From Acidimicrobiales bacterium (GTDB lineage: Bacteria; Actinomycetota; Acidimicrobiia; Acidimicrobiales; UBA8190), in assembly GCA_035531755.1 (NCBI GenBank), contig DATKSK010000054.1, forward strand, positions 28,203 through 92,202: 64,000 bases of DNA, written 5' to 3'. The notes under the pieces are model-generated. The model was given only the letters and a program-made list of their open reading frames with translations, did no database searches and was not told the DNA's origin. Below, piece by piece: positions 1-10,179 of this stretch (its first letter is position 1; the number at the start of each line of letters is the position of its first letter). Made by a program: the position numbers and the translations under genes.

Positions 1-1610
<1,610 letters not shown>

Positions 1611-1667
1611 CAGCAAACCACGGGCCCGGGGGCCGCGCAACCGCCGGCCGCCCCGGAGGGCCGGGCC

Positions 1668-1943
1668 TCAGCCCCCGGCGACGGCGGGGACGATCGACAG
1701 CGTCTGGCCGGCGGTGACCGGCGTGTCGAGCCCGTCGAGGAAGCGCACGTCCTCGTCGGCGAGGAAGACGTTCACGAAACGGCGCAGGGACCCGTCCTCG
1801 TCGAAGAGCCGGTCGCCGAACCCGGGGTGGGCGGCGTCGAGCGCCTTCAGGACGGCTCCCACCGTGGCCCCCTCCACCGGGACCTGGGCCGAACCCCCGG
1901 TGAGGGTGCGCAGCTGGGCCGGGATGCGGACGGTCACGCTCAC
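1668..1943 (-). CDS. MoaD/ThiS-like small sulfur-carrier protein
   Basis: 91-residue ubiquitin-like protein ending in Gly-Gly (AVAGG), the mark of MoaD/ThiS/CysO carriers that are adenylated and loaded as a thiocarboxylate. Its GTG start overlaps the TGA of threonine synthase by four bases (GTGA), so the two are translationally coupled. No molybdopterin or thiamine genes are nearby, so a role in molybdenum cofactor synthesis is unlikely. Mycobacterial CysO gives sulfide to O-phosphoserine. A sulfur-transfer role in cysteine, homocysteine or methionine synthesis linked to the threonine branch is an inference from the neighbour and is not shown by sequence. Confidence 0.85.
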   Translation of the reverse strand: MSVTVRIPAQLRTLTGGSAQVPVEGATVGAVLKALDAAHPGFGDRLFDEDGSLRRFVNVFLADEDVRFLDGLDTPVTAGQTLSIVPAVAGG

Positions 1944-3196
1944 GGCCGGCCCCCGTCCACGTCGGCGTCGACGTCCACGGCTTCGTGGAAGGCGTCGAGG
2001 GTCGGGGCGATCGTGGCCGTGGGGCCCACGGTCGGGACGAGCGCCTCCACCGTCTTCAGGCCGTGACCCGTGATGTAGGCGACGACGCGCTCGTCGCGCC
2101 GCACCACGCCCTGGCCGGCCAGCTTGGCCAGGGTGGCGACGGTGACGCCCCCGGCGGTCTCGGCGAAGATCCCCTCGGTCCGGGCGAGCAGGCGGATCCC
2201 GTCGATGATCTCGTCGTCGGTCACGGCCTCGAGCGCCCCGCCGCTGGTGCGCACGGTCTGCAGGGCGTACCAGCCGTCGGCGGGGTTGCCGATGGCGAGG
2301 GACTTGGCGATGGTGTGGGGCCGCACCGGCCGGATGGCGTCGCTCCCCTCGGCGAACGCCGTCGCCACCGGTGAGCACCCCGCCGCCTGGGCGCCCGACA
2401 CCCGCACGTGGGGCTCCTCGTCGAGCAGCCCCACGGCGTGCAGCTCGGTGAAGCCCTTGGCGATCTTGGTGAGCTGGCTGCCCGAGGCCACCGGCACGAC
2501 CACGTGGTCCGGCGCCTGCCAGCCGAGCTGCTCGGCCACCTCGAAGGCGAGGGTCTTGGACCCCTCGGCGTAGTAGGTGCGCACGTTGACGTTGACGAAC
2601 GCCCACGACGGGTGATCGCTGGTGAGCTCGGCGCACAGCCGGTTGACGTCGTCGTAGGTGCCCTCCACCGCCACCACGTGGCCGCCGTAGACGGCCGTGG
2701 TCACGACCTTCGCCACTTCGAGGTCGCGGGGGATGAACACCACCGACACCATGCCGGCGCGCGCCGCGTGGGCGGCCACCGAGTTCGCCAGGTTGCCGGT
2801 GGAGGCGCACGCCGCCACCTTGAACCCGAGCTGGCGGGCCTTGGTGAGGGCCACCGACACCACGCGGTCCTTGAACGAGCCCGTGGGGTTGGCGGTGTCG
2901 TTCTTCAGCCACAGCTCGCCCAGCCCGAGCTCGGCGGCCAGGCGGTCGGCCCGCACCAGGGGGGTGCAGCCGGTGCCGAGGTCGATGGGCGCGGGGTCCG
3001 ACACCGGCAGGAGCGAGGCGTAGCGCCAGATCGTCTGGGGGCCGGCCGCGATCTCGGCCCGGGTCACCGACGCCCGCAGGGCCTCGTAGTCGTAGGCCAC
3101 CTCGAGGGGCCCGAAGCAGTAGTCACAGACGTGCAGCGCCTCCGCGGGGTAGGCGCGCCCGCATTCCCGGCAGCGGAGCCCGGTGACGAATCCCAC
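1940..3196 (-). CDS. thrC: Threonine synthase
   Basis: PLP enzyme converting O-phosphohomoserine to threonine. The Schiff-base lysine lies in TGSFKDR (about residue 109), and an N-terminal CxxC...CxxC pair gives a small zinc-ribbon-like head, seen in one threonine synthase class. An ATG at 3202 is possible, but AGGAGG (3209-3204) is one base from that ATG and seven bases from the GTG at 3196, so I prefer the GTG (418 aa). The product ends in a short Asp/Val-rich tail. The stop overlaps the MoaD-like gene. The upstream gap to gpgS (divergent) is about 180 bases and presumably holds both promoters. Confidence 0.95.
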   Translation of the reverse strand: MGFVTGLRCRECGRAYPAEALHVCDYCFGPLEVAYDYEALRASVTRAEIAAGPQTIWRYASLLPVSDPAPIDLGTGCTPLVRADRLAAELGLGELWLKNDTANPTGSFKDRVVSVALTKARQLGFKVAACASTGNLANSVAAHAARAGMVSVVFIPRDLEVAKVVTTAVYGGHVVAVEGTYDDVNRLCAELTSDHPSWAFVNVNVRTYYAEGSKTLAFEVAEQLGWQAPDHVVVPVASGSQLTKIAKGFTELHAVGLLDEEPHVRVSGAQAAGCSPVATAFAEGSDAIRPVRPHTIAKSLAIGNPADGWYALQTVRTSGGALEAVTDDEIIDGIRLLARTEGIFAETAGGVTVATLAKLAGQGVVRRDERVVAYITGHGLKTVEALVPTVGPTATIAPTLDAFHEAVDVDADVDGGRP

Positions 3197-3373
3197 GAAC
3201 ATTCCTCCTCATCGCTCGGGCATTGGCACCTGGCGTCCCACCTCGATGGCGAGATGCGCTGGTTGCCGCGGCGTCACAGGGCCCGTCCCTCAGCCGCTCT
3301 GGATGATCCCTCCATGGTGGACCAGGACGGCGCCCTCGTCAATGCAGGGGGGCGCGGGGGCGCCCCCGCCGGA

Positions 3374-4243
3374 ATGGGGGATGATCGGGACGTGGCCACC
3401 GCCTCGAACCCGCCGCCCCCGGACCTCCGGACCACGGACCTCCGGACCACGGACCACCGTGACTACGAGCCGGCCCGCCTGGCCGCGGCGCGTGGCGAGC
3501 GCCGGGTGGCCGTGTGCGTGCCGGCTCGCAACGAGGCCCCCACGGTGGGCGCCATCGTGGCCGTAGTGCGGGCCACGCTGTGTGCCGCCGGGGGCGGGGT
3601 CGACCTCGTCGACGAGGTCCTCGTGGTGGACGACGGCTCCGAGGACGGCACCGGGGCGGTCGCCCGGCGCGCCGGGGCGCGCGTCGTCACGACGCGCCCG
3701 GGCGGGGCGGGCAAGGGCGAGGCCATGGCGGTGGCGGTGGCGGAGACCGAGGCCGAGCTGCTCGTCTTCCTCGACGCCGACGTCGAGAACTTCGGCCCCC
3801 ACTTCGTCACGGGACTGCTCGGCCCCCTGCTGGCGTCGCCCGCGGCGGGGGAGCCCGACGTGGCGCTCGTGAAGGGTTTCTACGAGCGCCCGCTGCACGG
3901 CGAGCCCGGCGGCGGCGGGCGGGTGACCGAGCTCGTCGCCCGCCCCCTGATCGACCTGCTGTTCCCGCTCCTCGGGGGGGTGCGCCAGCCCCTCGCCGGG
4001 GAGACGGCCGTGCCCCGCACGGTCCTCGACAAGACGGGCCTCGCCCCCGGGTACGGCGTGGAGCTGGGGCTGCTCGTCGACGTGGCCGACCACTTCGGCG
4101 CCGACCACATCGCCCAGGTCGACCTGGGGGTGCGCATCCACCGCAACCGGCCACTGGGCGAGCTGCGCGCCCAGGCGACCGACGTCCTGCGGGCCGCGCT
4201 CGTGCGGGCCGGGGTGGCGCCCCCGGGCCACGACGGTCGCTGA
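3374..4243 (+). CDS. gpgS: Glucosyl-3-phosphoglycerate synthase-like GT2/GT81 glycosyltransferase
   Basis: 289-residue GT-A glycosyltransferase, most like GpgS, which joins NDP-glucose to 3-phosphoglycerate for glucosylglycerate or methylglucose lipopolysaccharide primer synthesis. Visible are CVPARNE, VVDDGSEDG (about residues 84-92), the metal-binding FLDADVENF (132-140), VKGFYERP, and the QPLAGE acceptor-site motif followed by GYGVELGLL. The first ~40 residues hold a duplicated LRTTD stretch from a 15-base direct repeat and are probably disordered. A GTG at 3392 is an alternative start. No partner phosphatase gene is adjacent, but otsA/otsB lie 4-6 kb away, so compatible-solute or storage sugar metabolism is a local theme. 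Confidence 0.88.
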   Translation: MGDDRDVATASNPPPPDLRTTDLRTTDHRDYEPARLAAARGERRVAVCVPARNEAPTVGAIVAVVRATLCAAGGGVDLVDEVLVVDDGSEDGTGAVARRAGARVVTTRPGGAGKGEAMAVAVAETEAELLVFLDADVENFGPHFVTGLLGPLLASPAAGEPDVALVKGFYERPLHGEPGGGGRVTELVARPLIDLLFPLLGGVRQPLAGETAVPRTVLDKTGLAPGYGVELGLLVDVADHFGADHIAQVDLGVRIHRNRPLGELRAQATDVLRAALVRAGVAPPGHDGR

Positions 4244-4268
4244 GTCACCGGGGCCGGCGGGCGGGCCC

Positions 4269-4318
4269 GGGGCGCTCACGCGCCGGGGGGCGCGGGGCGC
4301 TCACGCGCCGGGGGGCGC
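4269..4318. terminator. Tandem 25-base repeat with hairpins between convergent genes
   Basis: Two perfect head-to-tail copies (4269-4293 and 4294-4318). Each holds GGCGC-TCAC-GCGCC, a 5-bp stem with a 4-base loop. They lie between the convergent ends of gpgS and the MFS gene. A bidirectional terminator or a simple spacer repeat are both possible. Confidence 0.45.
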
Positions 4319-4361
4319 GGCGTCGATCCGGACCGCGGCTGACGCGCCGGAAGAACGTGCG

Positions 4362-6029
4362 TCACTCCGGATCGCAGGCGAGCTCGGGCACCCGCACCCG
4401 GGCGCGCCGGGCGTCGCGGCCCGATCGCCCCGGCCCGCCGGGACCGGGGACCGTGCCGGCGGAACCGGCGCCGACGGGGAGCGGCGACGCGGGGGGCGAG
4501 GGCATCAGGGCGGCTGCACCCGCCGGGACGACGCCGTCGACGACGCCGTCGACGACGGGCACGGCGTGCGAGCCGGCGAGGACGGAGGCCGCGCCGGCGA
4601 CCACCCCACCCCGGCGGGGGAGCACCAGGGCCACGACCGCGCCGGCGCCGACCACGGCCACCCCGACCCACACCGCCGGGCGCAGGCCGGCGACGTAGGC
4701 GGGGCCGCTCGCGTAGCCGCCCCGGGCCGAGAACACCGCCCCCAGCACGGCGATGCCGAGCACACCCCCGATCTCCCGGAAGGCGCCGTTGGCGCCCGAG
4801 GCGACGCCTTCCTGCTCGGGCGGCACCGAGGACAGCACGACCGACGCCAGGGGCACGAAGAACAAGGCCATCCCGACGCCCGACAGCACGAACGGCATCC
4901 ACAGCGCGCCGTAGCCGACGGTCGGTCGCGTCTCGAGCGCCAGCCACGCCAGGCCCGCGGCCTGCAGGGCCAGTCCGACGGCGAGGACCGGCCGACCCCC
5001 GAACCGCTGGGCCAGGGCGGCGGCCACCGGGGCCATCAGCATGGGCATGCCCGTCCACGGCAGGACGCGCAGCCCGGCGGCGAACGGCGAGTAGTGCTGC
5101 ACCACCTGGAGGAACTGCGACAGGAAGAAGATCGAGCCGAACATCCCGAAGCTCATGAACATCGCCACCACGTTGACGGCCGAGAACGAGCGGCTGCGGA
5201 ACAGCCGCAGCGGGAGCATGGGGCTGGCGGCGCGCTGCTCCCACGCCACGAACCCCGCCAGCCCGAAGGCGCCGGCGGCGAACGACGCCAGGACCCCCGG
5301 GCTGGTCCAGCCGTGGGCGTTGGCGCGCACGAGGCCGAGGACGACGCCGAGGAGCCCGGCGGTGGCGAGCACCACGCCGCCGACGTCGAGCGGCTGGCGC
5401 GGGCCGGAGGACTCCGCCAGGCGCCAGCGGGCGAGGCCGAGGAGCACGATCCCCACGGGCACGTTGATCCAGAAGATGGACTGCCACGACCACCCGCTCG
5501 TCACCGCCCCGCCAACGAGAGGGCCGGCGGCCACGGCGATCCCGCCGATGGCGCCCCACACGCCGAGCGCCTGGTTGCGCCGCTCGGGGGATACCGCCGC
5601 CGACAGCAGGGTCAGCGACAGCGGCATCACGAGGGCGCCGCCCGCGCCCTGCACGGCGCGCGCCGTGACCAGCCAGCCGATCGACGGCGACAGGGCGGCG
5701 GCGGCCGAGGCCACCGTGAAGACCGTGAGCCCGACGCCGAACAGGCGCCGGCGCCCGAAGCGGTCCCCGAGGGCGGCCCCCGTGAGGAGCAGGACGGCGA
5801 AGGTGAGGGTGTAGGCGTTGACGGTCCACTCGAGCCCGGCCAGCCCGGCGTGGAGATGGTCCTTGATCACGGGCAGGGCCGTGGTCACCACCAGGTTGTC
5901 GAGGGTCGCCATGAACAGCGCCAGGGAGGTGATGACGACGGCCCAGGCCGCCGCGCCGCGGGCCGTGCTGGGTGCCCGGTCCGGTGACGCCGAGCCGACT
6001 AGTGAGTGATTACTAGCTTGGGTGGGCAT
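4362..6029 (-). CDS. MFS efflux transporter, DHA2 (EmrB/QacA) family
   Basis: 555-residue drug:H+ antiporter-type permease. The first helix carries LFMATLDNLVVTTALPVI, followed by the motif A loop GDRFGRRR and motif C-like GGIAVAAGPLVGG. There are roughly 14 hydrophobic segments, as in DHA2 members. The C-terminal ~60 residues are a Pro/Gly/Arg-rich cytoplasmic tail. The ATG at 6029 has an AAGGGG Shine-Dalgarno about 9 bases upstream. It lies 32 bases downstream of a TetR gene on the same strand. A copy of the TetR operator overlaps codons ~5-10, so the repressor probably controls efflux at two points. The substrate is unknown. Confidence 0.92.
   Translation of the reverse strand: MPTQASNHSLVGSASPDRAPSTARGAAAWAVVITSLALFMATLDNLVVTTALPVIKDHLHAGLAGLEWTVNAYTLTFAVLLLTGAALGDRFGRRRLFGVGLTVFTVASAAAALSPSIGWLVTARAVQGAGGALVMPLSLTLLSAAVSPERRNQALGVWGAIGGIAVAAGPLVGGAVTSGWSWQSIFWINVPVGIVLLGLARWRLAESSGPRQPLDVGGVVLATAGLLGVVLGLVRANAHGWTSPGVLASFAAGAFGLAGFVAWEQRAASPMLPLRLFRSRSFSAVNVVAMFMSFGMFGSIFFLSQFLQVVQHYSPFAAGLRVLPWTGMPMLMAPVAAALAQRFGGRPVLAVGLALQAAGLAWLALETRPTVGYGALWMPFVLSGVGMALFFVPLASVVLSSVPPEQEGVASGANGAFREIGGVLGIAVLGAVFSARGGYASGPAYVAGLRPAVWVGVAVVGAGAVVALVLPRRGGVVAGAASVLAGSHAVPVVDGVVDGVVPAGAAALMPSPPASPLPVGAGSAGTVPGPGGPGRSGRDARRARVRVPELACDPE
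6001..6015 (-). promoter_or_regulatory. Putative TetR operator copy inside the MFS 5' coding end
   Basis: The minus strand reads TAGTAATCACTCACT, matching 13 of 15 bases of the operator before tetR (6670-6684). It sits within a wider imperfect palindrome, CTAGT...ACTAG, at about 5999-6016. It lies in the first codons of the MFS gene, suggesting a roadblock or a second promoter control point. Confidence 0.6.
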
Positions 6030-6061
6030 GGGATCCCCTTCCGATGGCGGCAGCAGGTGGG

Positions 6062-6658
6062 TCAGGACGTCGCCCGATGGTGGGCGAAGACGTGCTCGGG
6101 GTCGGCCTGGCAGGCCCGGGCCCAGGACTCGTCGAGCGCGGCGGCGTCGATCGCCGCCACCACGTTCAGCAGCATCCCCTGGGCGAAGAAGGCACGCACG
6201 TCGTCCTCGGGCAGCCCGGTCAGCTGCCCCACGATGGTCCACAGGCGCCGGAACCCCTCGCGGGCGGCCCGACGGATCTCCTCGTCCGCGGACGCCGCGT
6301 AGGCGTGCAGCTGCACCAGGAGCAGATCGCGCTCGCTCAACAGCTCCTTGTAGGCCTCCCCCATGGCGGCCATGGCGTCGATGCCCGACAGGCCGTCGGC
6401 CGCGGTCCGGAAGGTGGCCTCGATGCGGGCGTGCATGAGCTCCATGGTGGCGACGAACAGCTCGCGCTTGGTCCCGAAGAGCCGGAAGACGTAGGGCTGG
6501 GAGATCTCGGCGCGTGCCGCGATGGCCTCCGTCGAGGTGCCGGCGTAGCCGCCCTTGGCGAACTCCGCCATGGCCGCCCGCAGCACCGACGCCCGGCGCT
6601 CGTCGGCCGTCTGGCGCAGAGCGCCCGAGCCCCTCACCGTGCCCGCAGCCGTCGTCAC
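6062..6658 (-). CDS. TetR-family transcriptional repressor
   Basis: 198-residue regulator with an N-terminal helix-turn-helix (TSTEAIAARAEISQPYVFRLF) and a variable ligand-binding C-terminal half (LSERDLLLVQLHAYAASADEE). I start it at the GTG at 6658: a consensus promoter puts transcription onset at or next to that codon, giving a leaderless message, and the upstream GTG at 6679 lies between the -35 and -10. It is followed directly by the MFS pump, the usual repressor-pump arrangement, and its own promoter contains an operator, so autorepression is likely. The ligand is unknown. Confidence 0.92.
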   Translation of the reverse strand: MTTAAGTVRGSGALRQTADERRASVLRAAMAEFAKGGYAGTSTEAIAARAEISQPYVFRLFGTKRELFVATMELMHARIEATFRTAADGLSGIDAMAAMGEAYKELLSERDLLLVQLHAYAASADEEIRRAAREGFRRLWTIVGQLTGLPEDDVRAFFAQGMLLNVVAAIDAAALDESWARACQADPEHVFAHHRATS

Positions 6659-6665
6659 GAGGACT

Positions 6666-6694
6666 AAGTTAGTGGTCACTCACTTTATTGTCAA
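6666..6694 (-). promoter_or_regulatory. Promoter of tetR-MFS
   Basis: -35 TTGACA (6694-6689), a 17-base spacer, and -10 TAACTT (6671-6666). The start point would fall about 7 bases on, at the GTG at 6658. The -35 overlaps the last codons of the upstream glycerate kinase gene. Confidence 0.7.
6670..6684 (+). promoter_or_regulatory. Putative TetR operator between -35 and -10
   Basis: TAGTGGTCACTCACT fills the spacer of the tetR promoter and recurs with two changes at 6015-6001 on the other strand. Shared sequence at both ends of the repressor gene supports a true binding site. Confidence 0.65.
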
Positions 6695-7876
6695 GGGCGG
6701 CCCGCGGCGCTCCGCCAGGGCGGCACCCACGACCTCGTCCACGCACCCGGCCGGGTCGGCGAGGGACCGGGCCGGGCCACAGCGGTCGGTGAGGCTCACG
6801 ACCTCGACGACCGTCCCTCCAGACGTCGTGCCCCCGGACGTCGTGCCCCCGGACGTCGTGCCCCCGGAAGCCGGGCCCGCGACCGACGGCCCCGACGCGG
6901 CCGAGGAGACGCCCTCGACCCCGCCGGGCCCCACGGCACCCGCCACGACCAGCACGGGCACACCCACCCGGGCGGCCGCCCGCACCACGCCCCCGACCAC
7001 CTTCCCCGACCACGACGACCCGTCGAGCCGGCCCTCCCCCGTCACCACGACGTCGGCGCGGGCGAGGCGCGCCGCCAGCCCCACCGTGTCGGCGACGAGG
7101 TCGAACCCGGGCACGAGCCGCGCCCCGAGGGCCGCCAGGCCCCCGGCCAGCCCACCGGCCGCCCCCGATCCGGGCAGGGCACGTACGTCGACCCCGTAGC
7201 GGTCCCGCAGGGTGCCGGCGAGCGCCTCGAGCCGGTGGCGCAGCTCGACGACCTGGGCCGGGGTGGCGCCTTTCTGGGGACCGAAGCCCTCGGCGGCCTC
7301 CACGAAACGCGCCGCCACGTCGCAGGCCACCACGACCTCGGCGCCGCCGAGACCGCCGGCCTGCTCGATGGCCTCGATCGCCCCCAGGCCCCCGTCGGTG
7401 GTGGCGGAACCGCCCACGCCGATCAGCACGCGCCGGGCGCCGGCCGCCAGCGCCGCCACCACGAGCTCGCCCGTACCGCGGGTGGTCGCCCCCAGGGGGT
7501 CGTTGCCCTCGGCGCCGCCCGCCAGCGGCAGGCCCGAGGCGGCCGCGGACTCGATCACGGCGTCGCCGCCCGCCATCCACCATCGCGCCGTCACCGGCCG
7601 GGCCAGGGGCCCCGTGACGAGGGCCCGGCGCCATTCCCCCGGCCGGCCGAAGCTGCGACCCCGCGGTCGGCCCCCGGTCCGGGCCGTCCCCGGCCCCGCC
7701 GCCAGGACGTCGGCGAAGCCCTCCCCGCCGTCGGAGAGCGGGCACAGGTCGCACCTCCATCCGGCCCGGGCCGCGGCGGCGGCGATGGCCTCGGCGATCA
7801 CCGGGGCGCCGGCGGTGCCCTTGAAGGCGTCGGGGGCGGCCAGCACGCCGGGCGGGGACGACGGTGCTGCGGTCAT
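6680..7876 (-). CDS. glxK: Glycerate kinase (GarK/GlxK family)
   Basis: Phosphorylates D-glycerate to 2- or 3-phosphoglycerate. Family motifs are APDAFKG at the N-terminus, CPLSDGGEGF, IGVGGSATTDGG, GFGPQKGATPAQV, and VVTGEGRLDGSSWSGK. It is 398 aa, slightly longer than usual because of a four-fold SGGTT insert near residues 335-355 made by three 15-base repeats (6822-6866). The insert sits in a surface loop before the last strand. The ATG at 7876 is 56 bases from the divergent otsA start, so the two promoters are back to back. Its stop overlaps the tetR promoter. Confidence 0.93.
   Translation of the reverse strand: MTAAPSSPPGVLAAPDAFKGTAGAPVIAEAIAAAAARAGWRCDLCPLSDGGEGFADVLAAGPGTARTGGRPRGRSFGRPGEWRRALVTGPLARPVTARWWMAGGDAVIESAAASGLPLAGGAEGNDPLGATTRGTGELVVAALAAGARRVLIGVGGSATTDGGLGAIEAIEQAGGLGGAEVVVACDVAARFVEAAEGFGPQKGATPAQVVELRHRLEALAGTLRDRYGVDVRALPGSGAAGGLAGGLAALGARLVPGFDLVADTVGLAARLARADVVVTGEGRLDGSSWSGKVVGGVVRAAARVGVPVLVVAGAVGPGGVEGVSSAASGPSVAGPASGGTTSGGTTSGGTTSGGTVVEVVSLTDRCGPARSLADPAGCVDEVVGAALAERRGPPLTIK
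6822..6866. repeat. 3 x 15-base tandem repeat in glxK
   Basis: Three exact copies of GACGTCGTGCCCCCG, encoding the repeated Ser-Gly-Gly-Thr-Thr insert of glycerate kinase. The reading frame is kept because the unit is divisible by three. Confidence 0.9.
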
Positions 7877-7932
7877 GGCGCCATGGTGGCCCGTCCGGGT
7901 GGGGCCTGTGGGGGAGGGGTAGGGTCGCCGGT

Positions 7933-9309
7933 ATGGGCGCGGACCTGGTCATCGCCTCCAACCGGGGCCCGCTGTCGTTCTCCTTGGACGGCTCGGGGCG
8001 TCCGGTGCCGTCCGGCTCCGCCGGGGGCCTGGCGGCCGCCCTGCACCCGCAGCTCGAGGGCAGCGGGGCGACGTGGGTGGCGTGCGCCATGTCCGAGGCC
8101 GACCGCTTGGCCACGGCCGAAGGGCTCATGACCGAGCGGGGCCTGCGCCTGGTGACGGTGCAGCCCGACCTCGACACGTACCGGATGGCCTACGACGTCG
8201 TGTCGAACTCCACCCTGTGGTACCTCCACCACCACCTCTTCGACCTGTCGCGCCGGCCGCGCTTCGACCGGCACTGGGCCGGCGCCTGGGAGGCCTACCG
8301 CCAGCTCAACCGGCTGTTCGCCACGGTGGTCGAGGAGGCCGCCGGCGAGGGCGCCACCGTGCTGGTGCAGGACTACCACCTGAGCCTCCTGCCCAAGCTG
8401 CTGGCCGAGGGGCGGCCCGATCTGCACACCGTGCACTTCACCCACACCCCCTTCGCCGACCCCAGCATGCTGCGCGTCCTGCCCGAGGCCGTGGCCCGCG
8501 AGGTCCTGCAGGGCATGGCGGCCGCGGCCGCCTGTGGCTTCCACACCGAGCGCTGGGAGGCGGCCTACCGGGCGTGCTGCGCCGACATGGGCGTCGACGC
8601 CCGCCGCACCTTCGTGTCGCCGCTCACCCCCGACCCCGGCAGCCTGTTCGAACGGGCCGCCTCGGCGGAGTGCGTGGCGGCCGGCGAGCGCCTCGAGGAG
8701 CTCCTGCGCGGCCGGCGCCTGGTGCTGCGCGTCGACCGGATCGAGCCCGCCAAGAACCTGCTGCGGGGGTTCTGGGCCTTCGACGAGATGCTGCGCCTGC
8801 GGCCCGAGCTGCGCGGCCAGGTGGTGCTGCTGGCGCTGGCGTACGCGTCGCGCCAGGCGCTGCCGGAGTACCTCGCCTACGGGGCCGAGGTGGAGCACAC
8901 CGCACGCCACGTCAACGACACGTGGGGCACCGACGACTGGGCGCCCATCATCCTCGACGTGGCCGACGACCCCGGGAGGTCGCTGGCCGCGCTGGTCCGC
9001 TACGACGTGCTCCTGGTGAACCCCCTGCGCGACGGGCTCAACCTGGTGGCCAAGGAGGGCCCGCTCGTGAACACCGCCGACGGGGTGCTCGCCCTGTCGC
9101 GCGAGGCGGGCGCCTTCGCCGAGCTGCACGGCCAGGCGCTCGAGGTCAACCCCTTCGACGTCACCGGCACGGCCGGCACCCTCCTGGAGGCGCTCGACAT
9201 GCCCGCCGACGAGCGGGCGCGGCGCGCCGAGGGGCTGCGGGCCGTCGTCTCGCAGCGCAAGCCGGGCGACTGGCTGGCGGACCAGCTGTCCTCGGCCCTC
9301 GCCGGCTGA
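7933..9309 (+). CDS. otsA: Alpha,alpha-trehalose-phosphate synthase (GT20)
   Basis: 458-residue retaining glycosyltransferase joining NDP-glucose to glucose-6-phosphate. Motifs in order: SNRGPLSF near the N-terminus, WYLHHHLFD, VQDYHLSLLPK, HFTHTPFADP, LRVDRIEPAKN, and the nucleotide-binding NPLRDGLNLVAKEG. All are standard for OtsA, though the protein is divergent from E. coli and near in length to a typical member. The ATG at 7933 lies after a GGGAGGGG-rich stretch. The phosphatase partner otsB is convergent just downstream (26-base gap), so the pathway is complete but the two are separate transcription units. Confidence 0.9.
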   Translation: MGADLVIASNRGPLSFSLDGSGRPVPSGSAGGLAAALHPQLEGSGATWVACAMSEADRLATAEGLMTERGLRLVTVQPDLDTYRMAYDVVSNSTLWYLHHHLFDLSRRPRFDRHWAGAWEAYRQLNRLFATVVEEAAGEGATVLVQDYHLSLLPKLLAEGRPDLHTVHFTHTPFADPSMLRVLPEAVAREVLQGMAAAAACGFHTERWEAAYRACCADMGVDARRTFVSPLTPDPGSLFERAASAECVAAGERLEELLRGRRLVLRVDRIEPAKNLLRGFWAFDEMLRLRPELRGQVVLLALAYASRQALPEYLAYGAEVEHTARHVNDTWGTDDWAPIILDVADDPGRSLAALVRYDVLLVNPLRDGLNLVAKEGPLVNTADGVLALSREAGAFAELHGQALEVNPFDVTGTAGTLLEALDMPADERARRAEGLRAVVSQRKPGDWLADQLSSALAG

Positions 9310-9335
9310 CGGGGATCGCACCCCGGCTCCCGGCG

Positions 9336-10163
9336 TCAGCCCGTGGGAGGGCCCGCCGCCCGGGTGGCCAGGGTGGCCAGCAGGGCCAGCGCCTCGGCGG
9401 GCCCGTGGACGACCATGTCGGCGGTGGCCACGAGCTCGGGGGGCGACTCCTCGTCGGCCACCGCCAGCCGCACGCCGCGCGTGCCCGTCGCCGCCAGGCG
9501 GTCGAGGGCGGCGAAGGCCGCCAGGTCGCCGGCGTCGTCGCCGACGAAGCACGCCGCCGCGCACCCGGCGGCGAGGCGCTCCACCACGACCCCCTTGTCG
9601 ATGTCGACCGGTGGCCGGAACTCCACGGCCATCCGCCCGGGCTGGAGCCGCAGCCCGGTGCGCTGCGCCCAGTCCCGGGCGAAGGCCCAGGCCCGCTCGC
9701 CCGCGGCCGGCGCCTGGCGCCAGTGCACGGTGACCGACGCCCCCTTGTCCTCGATCCCCACCGCCTCCCCGGCGAACTCGGCCCGGGCCGCGTCCGCCAC
9801 CCGGGCGGCGGCCCCCCGCCACGGCTCGGCCCCGGGGGCGTGGCGGACCTCGCCGTCCTCGAGCCACTCGAGCCCGTAGACGCCGACGAGCCGGACGCCC
9901 CGGCCCGCGCCGGCCAGGCGCTCGGCCAGGAAGGCCACCGGCCGGCCCGACACCACGGCCACCACGGCGAAGCGCTCGGCCAGGGCGGCCAGCACGGCGG
10001 CGGCCTCGGGAAGGGCGACGGCGGTCGCCGGGTCGGCGACGATCGGCGCCAACGTCCCGTCGAAGTCGGTCAGGACGGCGCTCGCCCCCGGCCGTTCGAG
10101 CAGCACCGCCAGCGCCCCCAGCGCGTCGGGGGGGGCGGCGCCGTCGGGCTCGCCTGCTCCCAC
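9336..10163 (-). CDS. otsB: Trehalose-6-phosphate phosphatase
   Basis: 275-residue HAD-superfamily enzyme removing phosphate from trehalose-6-phosphate. Motif I is TDFDGTLAP (Asp33 and Asp35), motif II is VVSGRP, and motif IV is FVGDDAGDL. GIEDKGASVTVHWR and PGRMAVEFRP are typical of OtsB. The start is a GTG 16 bases after the stop of the LytR_C gene, which suggests one transcript. It works with the product of the convergent otsA to make trehalose. Confidence 0.92.
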   Translation of the reverse strand: MGAGEPDGAAPPDALGALAVLLERPGASAVLTDFDGTLAPIVADPATAVALPEAAAVLAALAERFAVVAVVSGRPVAFLAERLAGAGRGVRLVGVYGLEWLEDGEVRHAPGAEPWRGAAARVADAARAEFAGEAVGIEDKGASVTVHWRQAPAAGERAWAFARDWAQRTGLRLQPGRMAVEFRPPVDIDKGVVVERLAAGCAAACFVGDDAGDLAAFAALDRLAATGTRGVRLAVADEESPPELVATADMVVHGPAEALALLATLATRAAGPPTG

Positions 10164-10179
10164 GGGCGTGCCGCGCCCG

